A stretch of DNA of 64,000 nucleotides from Plumapathes pennacea. Its lineage: Eukaryota; Cnidaria; Anthozoa; Antipatharia; Myriopathidae. The notes under the pieces were generated by a model that saw only the letters and a program-made list of their open reading frames with translations, ran no database searches and had not been told where the DNA came from. Below are positions 1 through 11,278 of this stretch, in pieces. The stretch is from assembly GCA_964036295.1 (NCBI GenBank), contig OZ038464.1:25896508-25960507 (forward strand), written 5' to 3'. The translations under genes were made by a program, and so were the position numbers. How positions within the stretch are numbered: position 1 is the first letter of the stretch; every line of letters begins with the position of its first letter.

Positions 1-275
1 TTTTCCATATCCTCACTAGTGAGGATATCATTGGCATCATTTCCCGCTTTTGCACGGTTGTTTGTGCAATTTCTCGTAAAACACTCGTATCTAATATAAT
101 AAAAAGAAAATTACACGGCGGCTTGAAGATATGACTTTTATTTTCGAGTGGTTAAAACAATATTTTACTCACTCGCGAAGCGCTTGTTCGTAAAATATTG
201 TTTTAACCACTCGAAAATAAAATTCATATCTTCAAGCCGCCGTGTAAATAGTAAAACACTCGTGTCTATGTAATA
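1..275. repeat. MITE-like inverted repeat, family A (copy 1, cut by window start)
   Basis: The motif ACACGGCGGCTTGAAGATAT occurs near 113 and, inverted, around 225-245, flanking a self-complementary core (AAAATATTGTTTTAACCACT and its complement). The same sequence with the same flanks recurs at 6528-7240 and 33643-33943, so this is a dispersed non-coding element. No transposase frame is visible. Confidence 0.8.
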
Positions 276-325
276 ATATCCTCCATTAAGATATGTCTCC
301 AGAAGTAAACAGCGTGAAAGTGTTC

Positions 326-362
<37 letters not shown>

Positions 363-885
363 AAATTGGCGTGATCGAATGCTTCACAGTTCCCGCGCCA
401 TTGCTTTCGCTGTGAGCGGACTAAATTTGAAGGATAATAAAAAGACAGTAAACTACTTTTGGTCTTCGGAAACGTGCATGGTTGTTTGTCCTTGGACATT
501 AATATCTGTTCTTCGAAGCTATAATACATTATTTATAAATCCGCACGACACATCAATTAATCAATCTTACAAATCTTAATGCACAATCATGTTACCCCTG
601 GATGGCACGATGCTGATTGGTTAAACTGCTATGTGGTGCAGTCTGGAAAAAAATGCTAATTTAGTCCCATACAATTATAAATTGCGTGAGCTCAATCTGC
701 TTAGGGGAGGCGGTGACTTGAATTAGTCATTCATTGTTTTGTTACGAGTTACACTAAGACATCTCGCTGTCTCGAAGAAACGTCCGTCATTTTTTTTTTT
801 TTTTGAAAATCGCACGAGATAATTTCGCGACTTGCTGTTGGCAATTGAACTGAATAGAAGTGATTTTTTGATAAGCCGAGCTTTT
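276..885. other. Non-coding upstream region of Ig-TIR gene 1
   Basis: This stretch holds a poly-T run (about 327-360), a shorter T run (about 789-804) and a block at about 601-645 resembling blocks upstream of the two other Ig-TIR loci (53341-53400 and 61519-61580), including an inverted CCAAT core (GATTGG). I see no coding exon here; the short frames look like chance. Confidence 0.5.
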
Positions 886-1031
886 GAGTTGATACGGCCC
901 ATCCATCGTTCATGAACCTCCAACTGTCACTCAATTTTGATGGATTCTGGCGAGTGGAAATTTCCGCATGGATCAAAACACTTGTAATGTACAGCGACGA
1001 AGAACATTCAGTGACACATGCACAGTGCAAC
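886..1031 (+). promoter_or_regulatory. Conserved proximal promoter/5' UTR of Ig-TIR gene 1
   Basis: The text just before the start codon (cores ATATGGCC-like and CAATTTTGATGG) is repeated with changes at about 54268-54438 and 61755-61905, each directly upstream of a matching signal-peptide exon. That makes it a duplicated promoter/5' leader rather than random flank. No TATA box is evident. Confidence 0.5.
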
Positions 1032-4000
1032 ATGATTTGGGTCCTTGTGATATTCATGATAACCGCTTCTTCTGTTCGAGCTGGTAAAGTACGCTCTTTT
1101 TTTATTCATTTTAAATGCTCTAAATATCTGTAAAGGCTTTCCTCGTCACAAAGAACATTGACTTTTCCGATGCCACAGTTTTTTGACTAGTTAGGCAATC
1201 GATGCTATTATATTTCTGATTGAAGCAATATAGTGTGTTTCTATTGCTGTTTCTATCTTGCTCTGATTTTTCTCCATATAGTTCAGCGTGTCTTTCTTGG
1301 TGCCGCTTGTATGACATGTCATTCTCTGTCTGAACTGTCTCTGTGCACACAATTTTAGCTATAAAACTAAACTGAGGCGGCTGAAATTTTAGGTGCATGA
1401 AGCATTTGAAATGCCGTATTATGTTCCTTTTTCATGGCCATTAGTCCCTTCTGGCCAACATCATGAAAAACAAACGGAAAGAATATAGCTCTTCGATAAC
1501 TTCCTGGTTATTTTTATGTTCTTTCTTTGCGCCATCTTGAGCAGCTGCAGCTGGAAGCAGATTTCCAGTAGATTGTATAAAGCCTGGCGGAGATATCATG
1601 CTGAGCTATATTATGATAGCATCATGCGTACTAAAAGCTCTGCGCATTTGACTTGACAAGTTTTGTCTGGTTCTTATATGTTTTTTGCTAAAAGGTCTAA
1701 GTCCGTTGGTAGTTGGACGTTTTAGCTAAAAGGTCTAAAACATTGATATATTAGATTCTATTTAAGTCGGCTTCGTTTTGAGCTTCTGGTGCCAGCTTAA
1801 TTGTGAGTCTCATATTTGTCAGTCTGCAGTAGCAATGGTACCTAGCGACTACTTGATTTAGAGCTTTTTTTTTCAACAAGGTTTAGCAACTATTTATCTC
1901 AGCGATTTCTTCGATCTCAAATGCAACTTCTAATTTGCCGAGGAAACCACGGCTGATGAAATTGCCACCGATCGACGAGCAATTATTTTCATCAAAATTT
2001 GTGCAGGCATAACAAAGAAGTAGTTTCGATTTTTAAATTAACCGAGTTAAGTAACCCCTAAAAATAGTAACCAAACAAAGTCCTCTAACTTTGAGTTTTT
2101 CGTGCCACCCCTCCCCTACTTCAATGTTGAATTGCGCATCTTTCAGCTCTGAACCAACATTGATCGGGGGGAGGGGAGGGCGGGTGCCTTTTTGTCTAAC
2201 TAGGCCAGCCAGAGTGGGTGTTATCAACGAAATAGCACCATGATCAGTTGTCCAGGATTGTCTGAATCTCGTGTTAGTTTGTAGGATCATAAAATGCTTC
2301 CCATTCTACGTTTTTAAACGAAACTTGGTATGCACAGTGAACTTGAGGGGTGTAATCAAATCAGTTACTTGAAGTTGGTTAGCTCACACATTTCAATGAC
2401 GTCATAATAATGTTGCAAATGTGATGTAAATCAGCGACGTCATTTATCGATCACACCGATAGCACCATTCGACTCAGCAGCCAAAAAATACCTACTGGTG
2501 GACTGTCTTGTGCAATTTAGGGCATAATCTTGAGTAATTTGCAACGGTTTACCATTGGTAAACTGTTGTGTAAAGAGAATATGCTAATTACTCTATTTTC
2601 TAATATCAACGGTTTACCAACGGTAAACCGTTGGGAATTACGCGAGATTACATAAAAAGGCACGCCAAGTGGCGCATGTATCTTTGTCTGCTGAGTTCAA
2701 TGGTGTGGTCAGCTTGGCCACTAAAAAGACAGATTTTGTCCTCATTCTTATTTTCTTCTTGTCAGTGTTAATTCTCGTCTTGTACTAACTTTTTTCCCAT
2801 TTCTTCTTTTTAACACTTAAAAATTTACTTCCATTTTTACTCATGAGCAAAACTAAAATACCTCTTGCAGATGTGCTTACAGATGACATCACCTGCAAAA
2901 TCATCCCTTTGTTTTCTGCTCCCTTCAACAAGTTACGTTGTGATCTCTCTGGGGATGTTCCTCCTGGTACAGTCAAATCTCTTACCTGGTCATGGAAAGC
3001 GAAACATGTTGAAACAAAAACGTGCAATGTGACCAGTTTTGTTCCGGAGCTTTGTGAATTACTTCTTTTTAATACAAGTGTTAGTCAAGTCAATTGCACT
3101 ATTTCTGCTTCCAACAGCCGAGCAACGTGTGGAGTCAATTATGGTAAGGACACAGTGTTGGTATGTGATCTTTAACATCCCTCTCGTTGATCGAGAGATG
3201 TGCTCCTTTACTGGCCCATGTCTCGAGTGCTACATGTTGTTAACATCGACGTTGAAACGTTGTCAAGCTTCCCGGGTTTTGGAGCACTCGGCCGAATCGG
3301 TCGTTGGGAAATGCTTAAATTCTTCAACTCGATACCGGCGGCCATATTGGATTTTTATGTTCGCCTGTTTGTAACGTACGTGCTATCTACTATACGGGCT
3401 GACGAAGAAGAGGAACCAATAACAGTGTTAAGAAAACAAGTCACTTGTGTCATGTGTTACTGAAGTCAGTCCGTCAATATTCTGAATATATCCTGAGTGT
3501 TTTTTTTTTTTTTTTTTTGCTCCCCAGTTGCTCCGACCGTAAGTGTGAACATTACGTTGAGACCAATGCCCATAATAGGAGGTGAAACAGTTGTATTTCG
3601 CTGCACAGCTGATGGATGGCCGAGACCAACGATCACGTGGTTTAAAGATGGAGCTCAAATAAAAGGCGATGACAAACTCAATGAGATGCGTTTAATAACC
3701 CAAAAAACAGTCAACAAAATCGAGCAAGTCGTTGATCTCAAAGTTTGGAATGTGACCAAGAAACACAAGGGCAAATACGAATGCATAGCCACCAACATCG
3801 CTGGAAAGAAAGGAACTGAATATTCCACATATGTATCTTGTAAGTTTTACCACTTTTTGTCGTAGGCTGATTCACAGTCGAATGCTGCAGTACGCCTACC
3901 ATCTTAGCCAGCTGGGACAGCGGACAGCCACGGAGCTGACATCAAACTTTTTACTTATGGCATCTCAGTCTCATAGAGAGTTACTTCTATTTCCAACCTT

Positions 4001-5483
4001 TGCATACCATTCCGCTATAAGCCACTTTCACAGTCATGCGCAGTTCGTAGCAAATAGGATACTTTTTACTAAAGGTCTGCATAAAAAAGTGTATGATAAG
4101 TAAAGCTCTCTGCTGAGTTTGGTTCTGTTTCGGTTATAATCCCCGAGCAAAGCGAGGGTAATAATCACGACGCTAATGCAGCAAAATCGCCTTATTTGAA
4201 GACTCCAAGCGTGTCGCCGTCTCGAAATTTAATGTTCGTGTGTGTGTGTGTCATACGACCTCGTCCCAAGACCCTCCGCGTCTAGCGACCAATGCAGGCG
4301 AGGCTACATCGGCAGCTAACTGTGAACCGCCATTTTCTTGGTGACATTCGGTAGAGTACGAACTGAAGTGATTTTGTACAACAAGATGCAGATACAAGGC
4401 CAAGCAGTTCGACGGACGGCTGTAAATTGCCCGGATATTTTGCCAGTGCATGGGAGGCAAGCTTTACTAGCCGTAAAACGGATTCTTTAAGGCACAACTG
4501 GTCGACCTGAACACAATCCCAGACGCCAGTATTGTGTTAAAACGCAGACACTTCTTCAGAAAAGAATAGCAAAATACAGTCGGTGGAAATCGAACAATCA
4601 CCGTGGCAAATTTCACCTTTCGCAGTAACAGGAATGCAGTTTTCAGAATCCAAGTTTGACAAGATGACGACACAATACAATGGAAAGTGAAATTTTCGTA
4701 CTGTATGAGGACTGCTCTATACAGAGTATTTTGAAATCATTGAAGACGTAAACAATAGTGTTTTGGGTTTTGTTTCCTTTGCTGGAAAAGAGCTAAAGCT
4801 ATGGCTTTCAGGAACCGGTGAGTTTTGAAAATTTACATCAATTAACGTACAATACGTTTTTGTTAAACGATGGTCGTGTTATCATTATGGTATTTCAACA
4901 ATTGCCGTATATTTTGTCGTTTGATGCCCCGGGAACTGTGATGAAGGCCAAGTAGGATTATACTGTGATCTTTTCGCTGGTTTTCAAAGCTCTTTCAGAG
5001 TGCCTTCGTGCAAGATTGTGTCATCCGATTCCTGACATGTTTGCATAATTTCACTGACAGTCTGACAGATGCTGTGAAGTTTTGTCGCCGCGTTTGTTGG
5101 CACACTGTATTCAAGGATGAAATGTAACCGGCTTGAAGTGCTTTTGCTTTTTGAAGGCTATTAAAGTAGAAAATATCCGGCCACTGCTTTCCAAATTAAA
5201 CAGTATGTCTACTAGCGGGACCCCCGTAAGATACTCGCTCAACACAATCGGACCTTGTATTATTTAGTGACCGGGTTTGCTCGCTCAATAAAATCGGACC
5301 TTGTACTATTTAGTGACTTGATTTCTCTTTTTTGTCAAAGATTTTAAAATCGTCAAACGCAGTTTGAAAAGTTGTTGTGTTCAAAATTGAATCCCTGCCA
5401 AAATTCACACGGTTCCGAGACTTCGAAAGCTTGTAAACAAGCGACTCGCTTTGACGGTTCTAAATTTGTCACACTCAAAGAAG

Positions 5484-5516
<33 letters not shown>

Positions 5517-6236
5517 CATACACGTATGCTCCGAACGGAAAATAAACAAGAATGCCGCTTTCCAAAAACCCACTACTGAGCGAGGGAATATCTGCGATTA
5601 CTGCAGGTAAATATATACTAGAAATACGATATGAGCCCCTGAAAACGGTTCTTCAGTCCGCCCGCCACGTTTTGTGATCAGGGAGCTTTGTGAAAGTGGC
5701 TTATTGCTGACAATGTAATTTGTCTCAAATGCTCTCCTTGGTCAGTGCGTCAACAACTGATCTGAATTGTATGTTTCTTTAATATTATGTATCTAAATAT
5801 ATTGATATTTAGTTTTTTTTTTTGCTCTCATCAACGGATTTTTTTTTTTTCTACATGCTACATAGGTCCCTATGAGTTTTCCAGGTGTGAAATACGACGG
5901 ACTTCGCCCATGGTTCTGATAGCGCAGAAGGGGGAAAATGTGACACTCAGTTGCTCTGCCATCTACCCAGATTATTGCGACGATCCAGTATGGGAACCAA
6001 ACGTAAACGGTTATCAAGAAATGTTTGCAGATGAATTTGACTGCTACCGTACGCTCATGACAAGAACAATTTACAATGTGTCTGAGGTAGATACTGGAAT
6101 GTATACTTGCAGTATAATTTGTGTGGACGAAGCTGAGACGCTCAAAACCATAAAGAATTCATCGATATCTGTCCTCCTCAAAAGCCAAAGTGAGTCGATC
6201 GTCTTTCCTCCAGTATTGGCCCATTACACGGTCTTG

Positions 6237-6267
<31 letters not shown>

Positions 6268-9200
6268 TTGCTTGTTCACTTTATGTTGGCAAATGCCGTT
6301 TTAAATCAAAGTGGATTCGTGTCACTCATACTGGGCCTAACACGTGACAACACGGATTATCGAATGTACATGTAAAAGTGCCCTCCGTATGAACTCGGGC
6401 AAAAATGCCTGAATATCTTAAAATTTGCTTAACATTAGGATTTTTGCTCTTTAGTACTTCATCTCGGTTTTTTTGTCTACTGTGTAACTGCTTATTATTT
6501 GTACTTAGTCATAAATAATATATATAGAGGATATTACACGGCGGCGCGAAGATATGAATTTTATTTTCTCGTGGTAAAAACAATACTTTACGAACGAACG
6601 CTTCGCGAGTGAGTAAAATATTTTATTATATACATACTGAGACATACTCACGAAAAAGCCATATCGTAAAATTTCGTACGCAAATGAGTTCTAGCCAATG
6701 AGAGGCCGCGAACGACGCTTTTCACACGTGAAAAAAATCGTTCGTCCAATCACAAGCTGCAAACGACGATTTTTCACTACTTTTAAAGGGTTTCCCGGTC
6801 CCATCATAAATGTCTCAGTATGTATATAATAAACAGAAAACATCATGGAAAGTGCTTTGTACAGTTTTTATTCACTCGTTGTTTCGTATCATAAAACTCA
6901 CTCGCTCGCAAAGCCTCGCTCGTTCGTTTTATGATACTTCACAACTCGTGAATAAAAACCGTACGCGCGCACTTTCCATGAAGTAATCTCTATGTTTTTA
7001 CCACGAGAAAATAAAATCCATATATTCAAGCCGCCGTGTAATTTTCTTTTTATTATATTAGATACGAGTGTTTTACGAGAAATTGCACAAACAACCGTGC
7101 AAAAGCGAGAAATGATGCCAACGATATCCTCACTAATGAGGATATGGAAAATGTACACCACTCGGGTCCCGGATGAAGTTTCGTATGGATTTTACGCACG
7201 GTATATTTTCCAGTAAAACACTCGTGTCTATATAATAGATTAAAATATGTATCTTCTTTTCATTTCAGGACCCTTTTATCGCTTGTTGGCGGGGCAGGAG
7301 ACAGTTTCAGCACTGCCAGGATCAGATGTATATTTAAAATGCGAAGTTAAATGTTTAAAGTTTCTTTTAATACATGTGCGAACGTTTTGGAGGTTCAACG
7401 GCACAACTATTAAAACCGATGACCACCGCCACGAGTTAAGTTGGCATTTTGGGTTAGACGGCAGAACGATGTTTTCCCTGAAGATACGCAATGTTAGTCC
7501 CTACGATTCAGGACTCTATAGCTGTGGCATGAATGAATCGATAACTGCTGAAACACTACTCAAGAACATATCTCTAATGGTCACTCCAGAACCCCCTCAA
7601 AGAAACGACAGCCCAGAAGGTATGCAAAATTCTGTTATTACAAGTGTTACTATTTTATAAGGCTGGGTTCGATTAAATTTTCACCGAAGTTGTTGCTTGT
7701 TCTGGGGGAACTTTTATTCGACATTGTGTTGAAAGCCCTTATTTTGAAAAGCTTCCGATCTCAATCTTAATCAGTTCTGAAGCAAAGACTGTTTTGCTGA
7801 TCAGCAGTCCTTTTCCGGGAAAGATCCAAATGAACGAGACCTAAGTGTTTGAGTTCCGAGAATTCCCCTAAGCAAAAAAGAACTGATTTCCTCAAGTAGA
7901 GACAAAAGTCAAATGTTTTCTTCGGCCTCTGGTGACAAGTTTTCGTCAAGCCCAGTCTTCCTATATATACTTTCAACGGTGAAATTTTCGCAATATAGTT
8001 AAATTGGACAGAATCCTTCTACATCAGTTTTACAGTGGATCTAACCTATGATGACTGCCGCGATAGGAAAATAAATTTGGATGACAATTAACTGACGGAG
8101 CTTACAAAGCACTATCGTAGTTGTAAACCGAGATTCCTCAACTGTTCTCAACCAGATAATCAATTTAGTACTCAAAACAGTTTATATTCAATTGCAGGAA
8201 ACGCCACACATACGATTATTTTATTGCTCATATTGCTGAGTTGTACAGGGACTGTGGGGTTTGCTGCTCTGGTGTTGTATCAAATTTTCAAACGATGGAA
8301 AGCCAGAAAAAGCTGTAAGTATTCACAACAGGTCCATTAGTCCTTTTCCAAAGTTCTGACTTACTATTGCCGAACTCAAAACAACTTAAATCAGATAACA
8401 GCTTTACCCGATAGAAGTGTGTATGTAGACTGGCTCATACTGACGACATAACGATGACAGAATCAGGACTTATGAGTTTGTTATGTTCCACTGCAAACTA
8501 CCAAACATACAAACATAAGAACATGAAAGAAAAGGAAAGTTATGGTTCACGGCCTGTCGGCAAATTGGATGCAGTCTTGAATTTGTACATGACGTCATGA
8601 AAGTTCGCGCCCGCGATTTGGCCGCGGTTGCCAGTATAATAACTATGGCAACAAATTGCTCCGCGCGAAATATAAAAAGTAAACTTTTCAACATCTTGTG
8701 TGGTGTTGTGGTTTCGATTCTTCTTGTCGTCTTTCGATGCTGCATGGTTCGGATTCACGTAGAAGAAACGCACGAACTAGTTGAACGTAAATCGAAATGG
8801 AAGGTAGAGGAAACTATTCACTGTGTTACTTTCACCACCAGAAGCAAACTGGATAAATTTATTAAGACATTGTCGTTCCATAATTACAAAATTCTAAAGT
8901 TTGCCACTAAAATTTTGCCTTTTAACAACACGACACTTCATTTTGCACCTTTTCAAACCAAAATTCTGAAAACAGAAACGATAACTTTCTTTCAAACAAG
9001 ACTTACTTTACATATCATCAATCAAAACGATGCTTTAATTTGTCTCCGTGACGCTATTTAGCGTGAAAATATCGACCGCTTTACGGCCAAATGCTCGCGC
9101 TATGACGTCATGCATAATTAACTTCGCATAATTTATTATTTAGGTCTCAGCCTTCGGCCGTGAACCATAAAAGTTGCTGTGATGCAACAGTTTCCCATAC

Positions 9201-10102
9201 AAATCTTCTTAATATTGCTGAAATTTATAATGCTGTCAAAGTCAATCTATAATGCTGTGAGCCTGAAATGTTTCAGTTCTACATACTTTTTCACGTTCTT
9301 TCTATTTCTGGCACTCAAAAAGCCTTTGGTGATGAATTCAGTCACATGGTGGATTTTGGTCATGTGACCAACCTGGTTCAAAGGGCCTATTGGTCCGATT
9401 GACTGAAAACTATGAGTAAAGATTGAAATAACGTACGCGTCAGCATGCTGTGTTGAAGCACGCGGAAGTTTATAAGAACACGCCAGAGAAGTGTGGAGAA
9501 GCACGTGACTGCATAAAGTGGTTCTACCCACGTTTCGAGTGTCCTATATCATATTAATTAATCATATTCTAGAGTAAGTGCATGATTGGTTTTAATTATT
9601 GTCAATAAATCTTCTTTCCAAAGACTCTTGGCAAATCGAAATGGAAGAGTTTAAGAGCGATGTCTTCGTGACGTACAGCAGTAAGGACTTTAAATGGGTG
9701 GACGAAGAACTAATTCCGGTTCTTGAAGAAAACCACGTGAATTACATCATTCACTGCAGAGATTTCGAGTTGGGAAAACCAATTGTCGAGAACATGGCCG
9801 AAAGCATCTACACAAGTCGTAAGATTATCGTGATACTTTCTAGAAACTACATAGCAAGTCGCTTTTGCCTGGAAGAACTGGAAATGGCTCTGCGAAGAAA
9901 CAAGGTTGGGATCGACACACCCATAGTTGCAATCCGTCTGGAGAAACTTAAGCGAAATGAAATCCCAAAAGGTTTAAGACGAATAACCTTCTTGGATTAT
10001 GCAGACAAAGAGGAAAGACAATTCTGGAAAGAAAGACTAACGAAAAAGCTGACTGCATGTCAAATGAAGGGAACACTGAATGAATTTGATACATGGATCT
10101 GA
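1032..10102 (+). CDS. IL-1R-like receptor 1: signal peptide, four Ig-like domains, TM, TIR
   Basis: Exons: 1032-1083, 2871-3143, 3528-3839, 5866-6189, 7269-7619, 8198-8314, 9624-10102; 635 aa. Every intron is phase 1, the usual phase for Ig-domain exons, and the joined frame is open. Residues 1-17 form a signal peptide (MIWVLVIFMITASSVRA). Residues 18-109 are a cysteine-rich, Ig-like first domain; 109-213 an I-set Ig (WPRPTITWFKDG, YECIATNIAG); 213-321 and 321-438 two more Ig domains (DTGMYTCS, DSGLYSCG). One helix lies near 444-468. The TIR domain spans about 485-620: box 1 DVFVTYS, box 2 RDFELGKP, box 3 FW. Many NxT/S sites suit an extracellular region. By family it is an innate immune receptor signalling through TIR-TIR contacts at the plasma membrane; the ligand is unknown. 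Introns carry several mobile elements. Exon 2 is the least certain as an Ig fold. A candidate poly(A) signal AATAAA is at 10551. Confidence 0.87.
1084..2870. other. Intron 1 of Ig-TIR gene 1
   Basis: No exon is recognisable. Near the 3' end a foldback block (about 2463-2707) has ends CACCATTCGACTCAGCAG and CTGCTGAGTTCAATGGTG in inverted orientation and two internal palindromes around GGTTTACC. The rest is AT-rich single-copy DNA with short chance frames. Confidence 0.5.
2463..2707. repeat. Small foldback element with internal palindromes
   Basis: The ends are imperfect inverted repeats of about 18 bp. Inside are near-perfect palindromes of the type AACGGTTTACC...GGTAAACCGTT, one at about 2540-2566 and one at about 2608-2632. 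No coding capacity is seen; this is a probable MITE. Confidence 0.55.
4137..4760. mobile_element. Partial copy of the large STPR-associated element (intron 3)
   Basis: The left boundary (TAATCCCCGAG...GCGAGGG, then AATAATCACGACGCTAATGC) matches the outer ends of the 45991-52509 structure, as does CTCGAAATTTAATGTTCGT a little further in. A further shared block (GTGGAAATCGAACAATCACC, about 4585) also occurs at about 47300 and, inverted, near 51780. The STPR part is absent. The right limit is approximate. Confidence 0.6.
5215..5322. repeat. Element-end fragment plus ~45-bp tandem duplication
   Basis: CTAGCGGGACCCCCGTAA at 5214 equals the terminus of the foldback element at 56884-57288. It is followed by two direct copies (about 5234-5271 and 5280-5318) of a unit containing ATCGGACCTTGTA and TATTTAGTGAC. 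The feature lies in intron 3 of Ig-TIR gene 1. Confidence 0.55.
6528..7240. mobile_element. Family A element containing two nested foldback elements
   Basis: The outer element has the ACACGGCGGC...AAGATAT ends of family A. Nested at 6629-6829 is a second element with terminal inverted repeats TATATACATACTGAGACAT / ATGTCTCAGTATGTATATA. Nested at about 6843-6983 is a third hairpin (CATGGAAAGTGC... and its complement). All of it sits in intron 4 of Ig-TIR gene 1. No transposase was seen, so these are non-autonomous. Confidence 0.75.
8537..9172. mobile_element. MITE-like element with a 154-codon open frame (intron 6)
   Basis: The ends are inverted copies of TTATGGTTCACGGCC, and a TGACGTCATG palindrome lies inside each end. 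The + strand between them is open for 154 codons (8597-9061) with one hydrophobic segment (ILCGVVVSILLVVF). I do not recognise the product; composition is AT-rich and it may be an untranslated by-product. It is not part of the receptor, whose TM exon ends at 8314 and TIR exon starts at 9624. Confidence 0.6.
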
Positions 10103-11278
10103 TCATCCCACGAACAAGTGGAAAATAATGAATTTGCCAGGGCAACACCCTATGACGTGGAATTAACGAATCGTCTAGTTTCTTGATTGGTTTGACATAT
10201 GGAGACAGAAAAAGAGTCAGTGGTGCATGGAATGTTATTCTACTCAGGAACTTGCTAAGAGACCTGCAACCTTTGCTTGGGAATTACATTTGCCGCGGCA
10301 GTTCGAAATTTTTAAGCGGAAGCATCATCCTCGTTGCGGAGCGCTTAACGTGTGATACTGCAAATTATTTTGGCTCCTGGCTATTATACTCTCTCGGTAG
10401 CTCATAGTCAGCGACGAAGAACGAGTTATGGAAACGTCAAGAAAAGCTGCATTCTTTACGACGTTTAGCGTATCCACCTCGTGCAATGCATTGATACACA
10501 CGTTTTACTACGCATGCGCCGACGCAGAGCAAAATTAGTTTTTTTTTTTCAATAAACTGTTTACTGTTTAGTGGTTCAATATTCGGACGTCTTTTGTGGG
10601 AAATTGACTCCGAAAATTTGCCATAAAGTCGGACAGTCAAGATTTAGTTAGAGGTATCTATTTCTTAACTCAAGGAAATGTTGTAGGAAAAGCTATATAA
10701 AGTAACAAGACTTTTCCCTCAGCCACAAATCAAAGGAACCGTACGTACGTTTGTGCCTGATTGAATACATGTAGGTTCGCTTAAATGTACGAAAAACTCG
10801 TTATTCATCCTTCAAATTTTCCTAAAGTACGTATTTATTCAGACGAAAAATAAAAGAATTGCATCCACCTTTCTCAAAATATCACCTTACGGATTTTATA
10901 ATTTTTTTCCCCACCGATTAATTTCTCAGGTGAAGAATATAAAATTAAGAACCAGAATTATTCCACTTCCCTGAACCTACCTAGCCGTTATAACAAAGAA
11001 AACTAACCAATAATTACACAATTGCTGAGACCATTGTTTATGAATATTTAAACAACTGTTTCGTTGAAAGAAGGCGTATCCAGCAAGAATGAAGCTCTGA
11101 AAATCTAAATTAAATATAATAATTATTCCGAAGATGTACGAAGAAAGGGACGGTCTTCTCATATAGTCGAACAAAGAGAGGTATGCAGAAAGAGTAAATA
11201 TGTCGAATTATCTGTCAGTAATTATGTAAAGATAAAGGGAGACATAATTTGTAAGGAAAGCCTCGTGTACGGTGTAAA
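10103..11278. other. Intergenic: 3' UTR of Ig-TIR gene 1 and promoter of the PAN/fibrinogen gene
   Basis: An AATAAA at 10551-10556, about 450 bp after the TIR stop, is the best poly(A) candidate. No exon with splice sites or recognisable homology was found in the rest. Confidence 0.5.

Noticed and set aside
5787-5865. N-terminal extension of Ig exon 4 in the open frame
   Set aside because: A TAG acceptor at 5863-5865 in correct phase, matching the same acceptor in gene 2, marks the real exon start.
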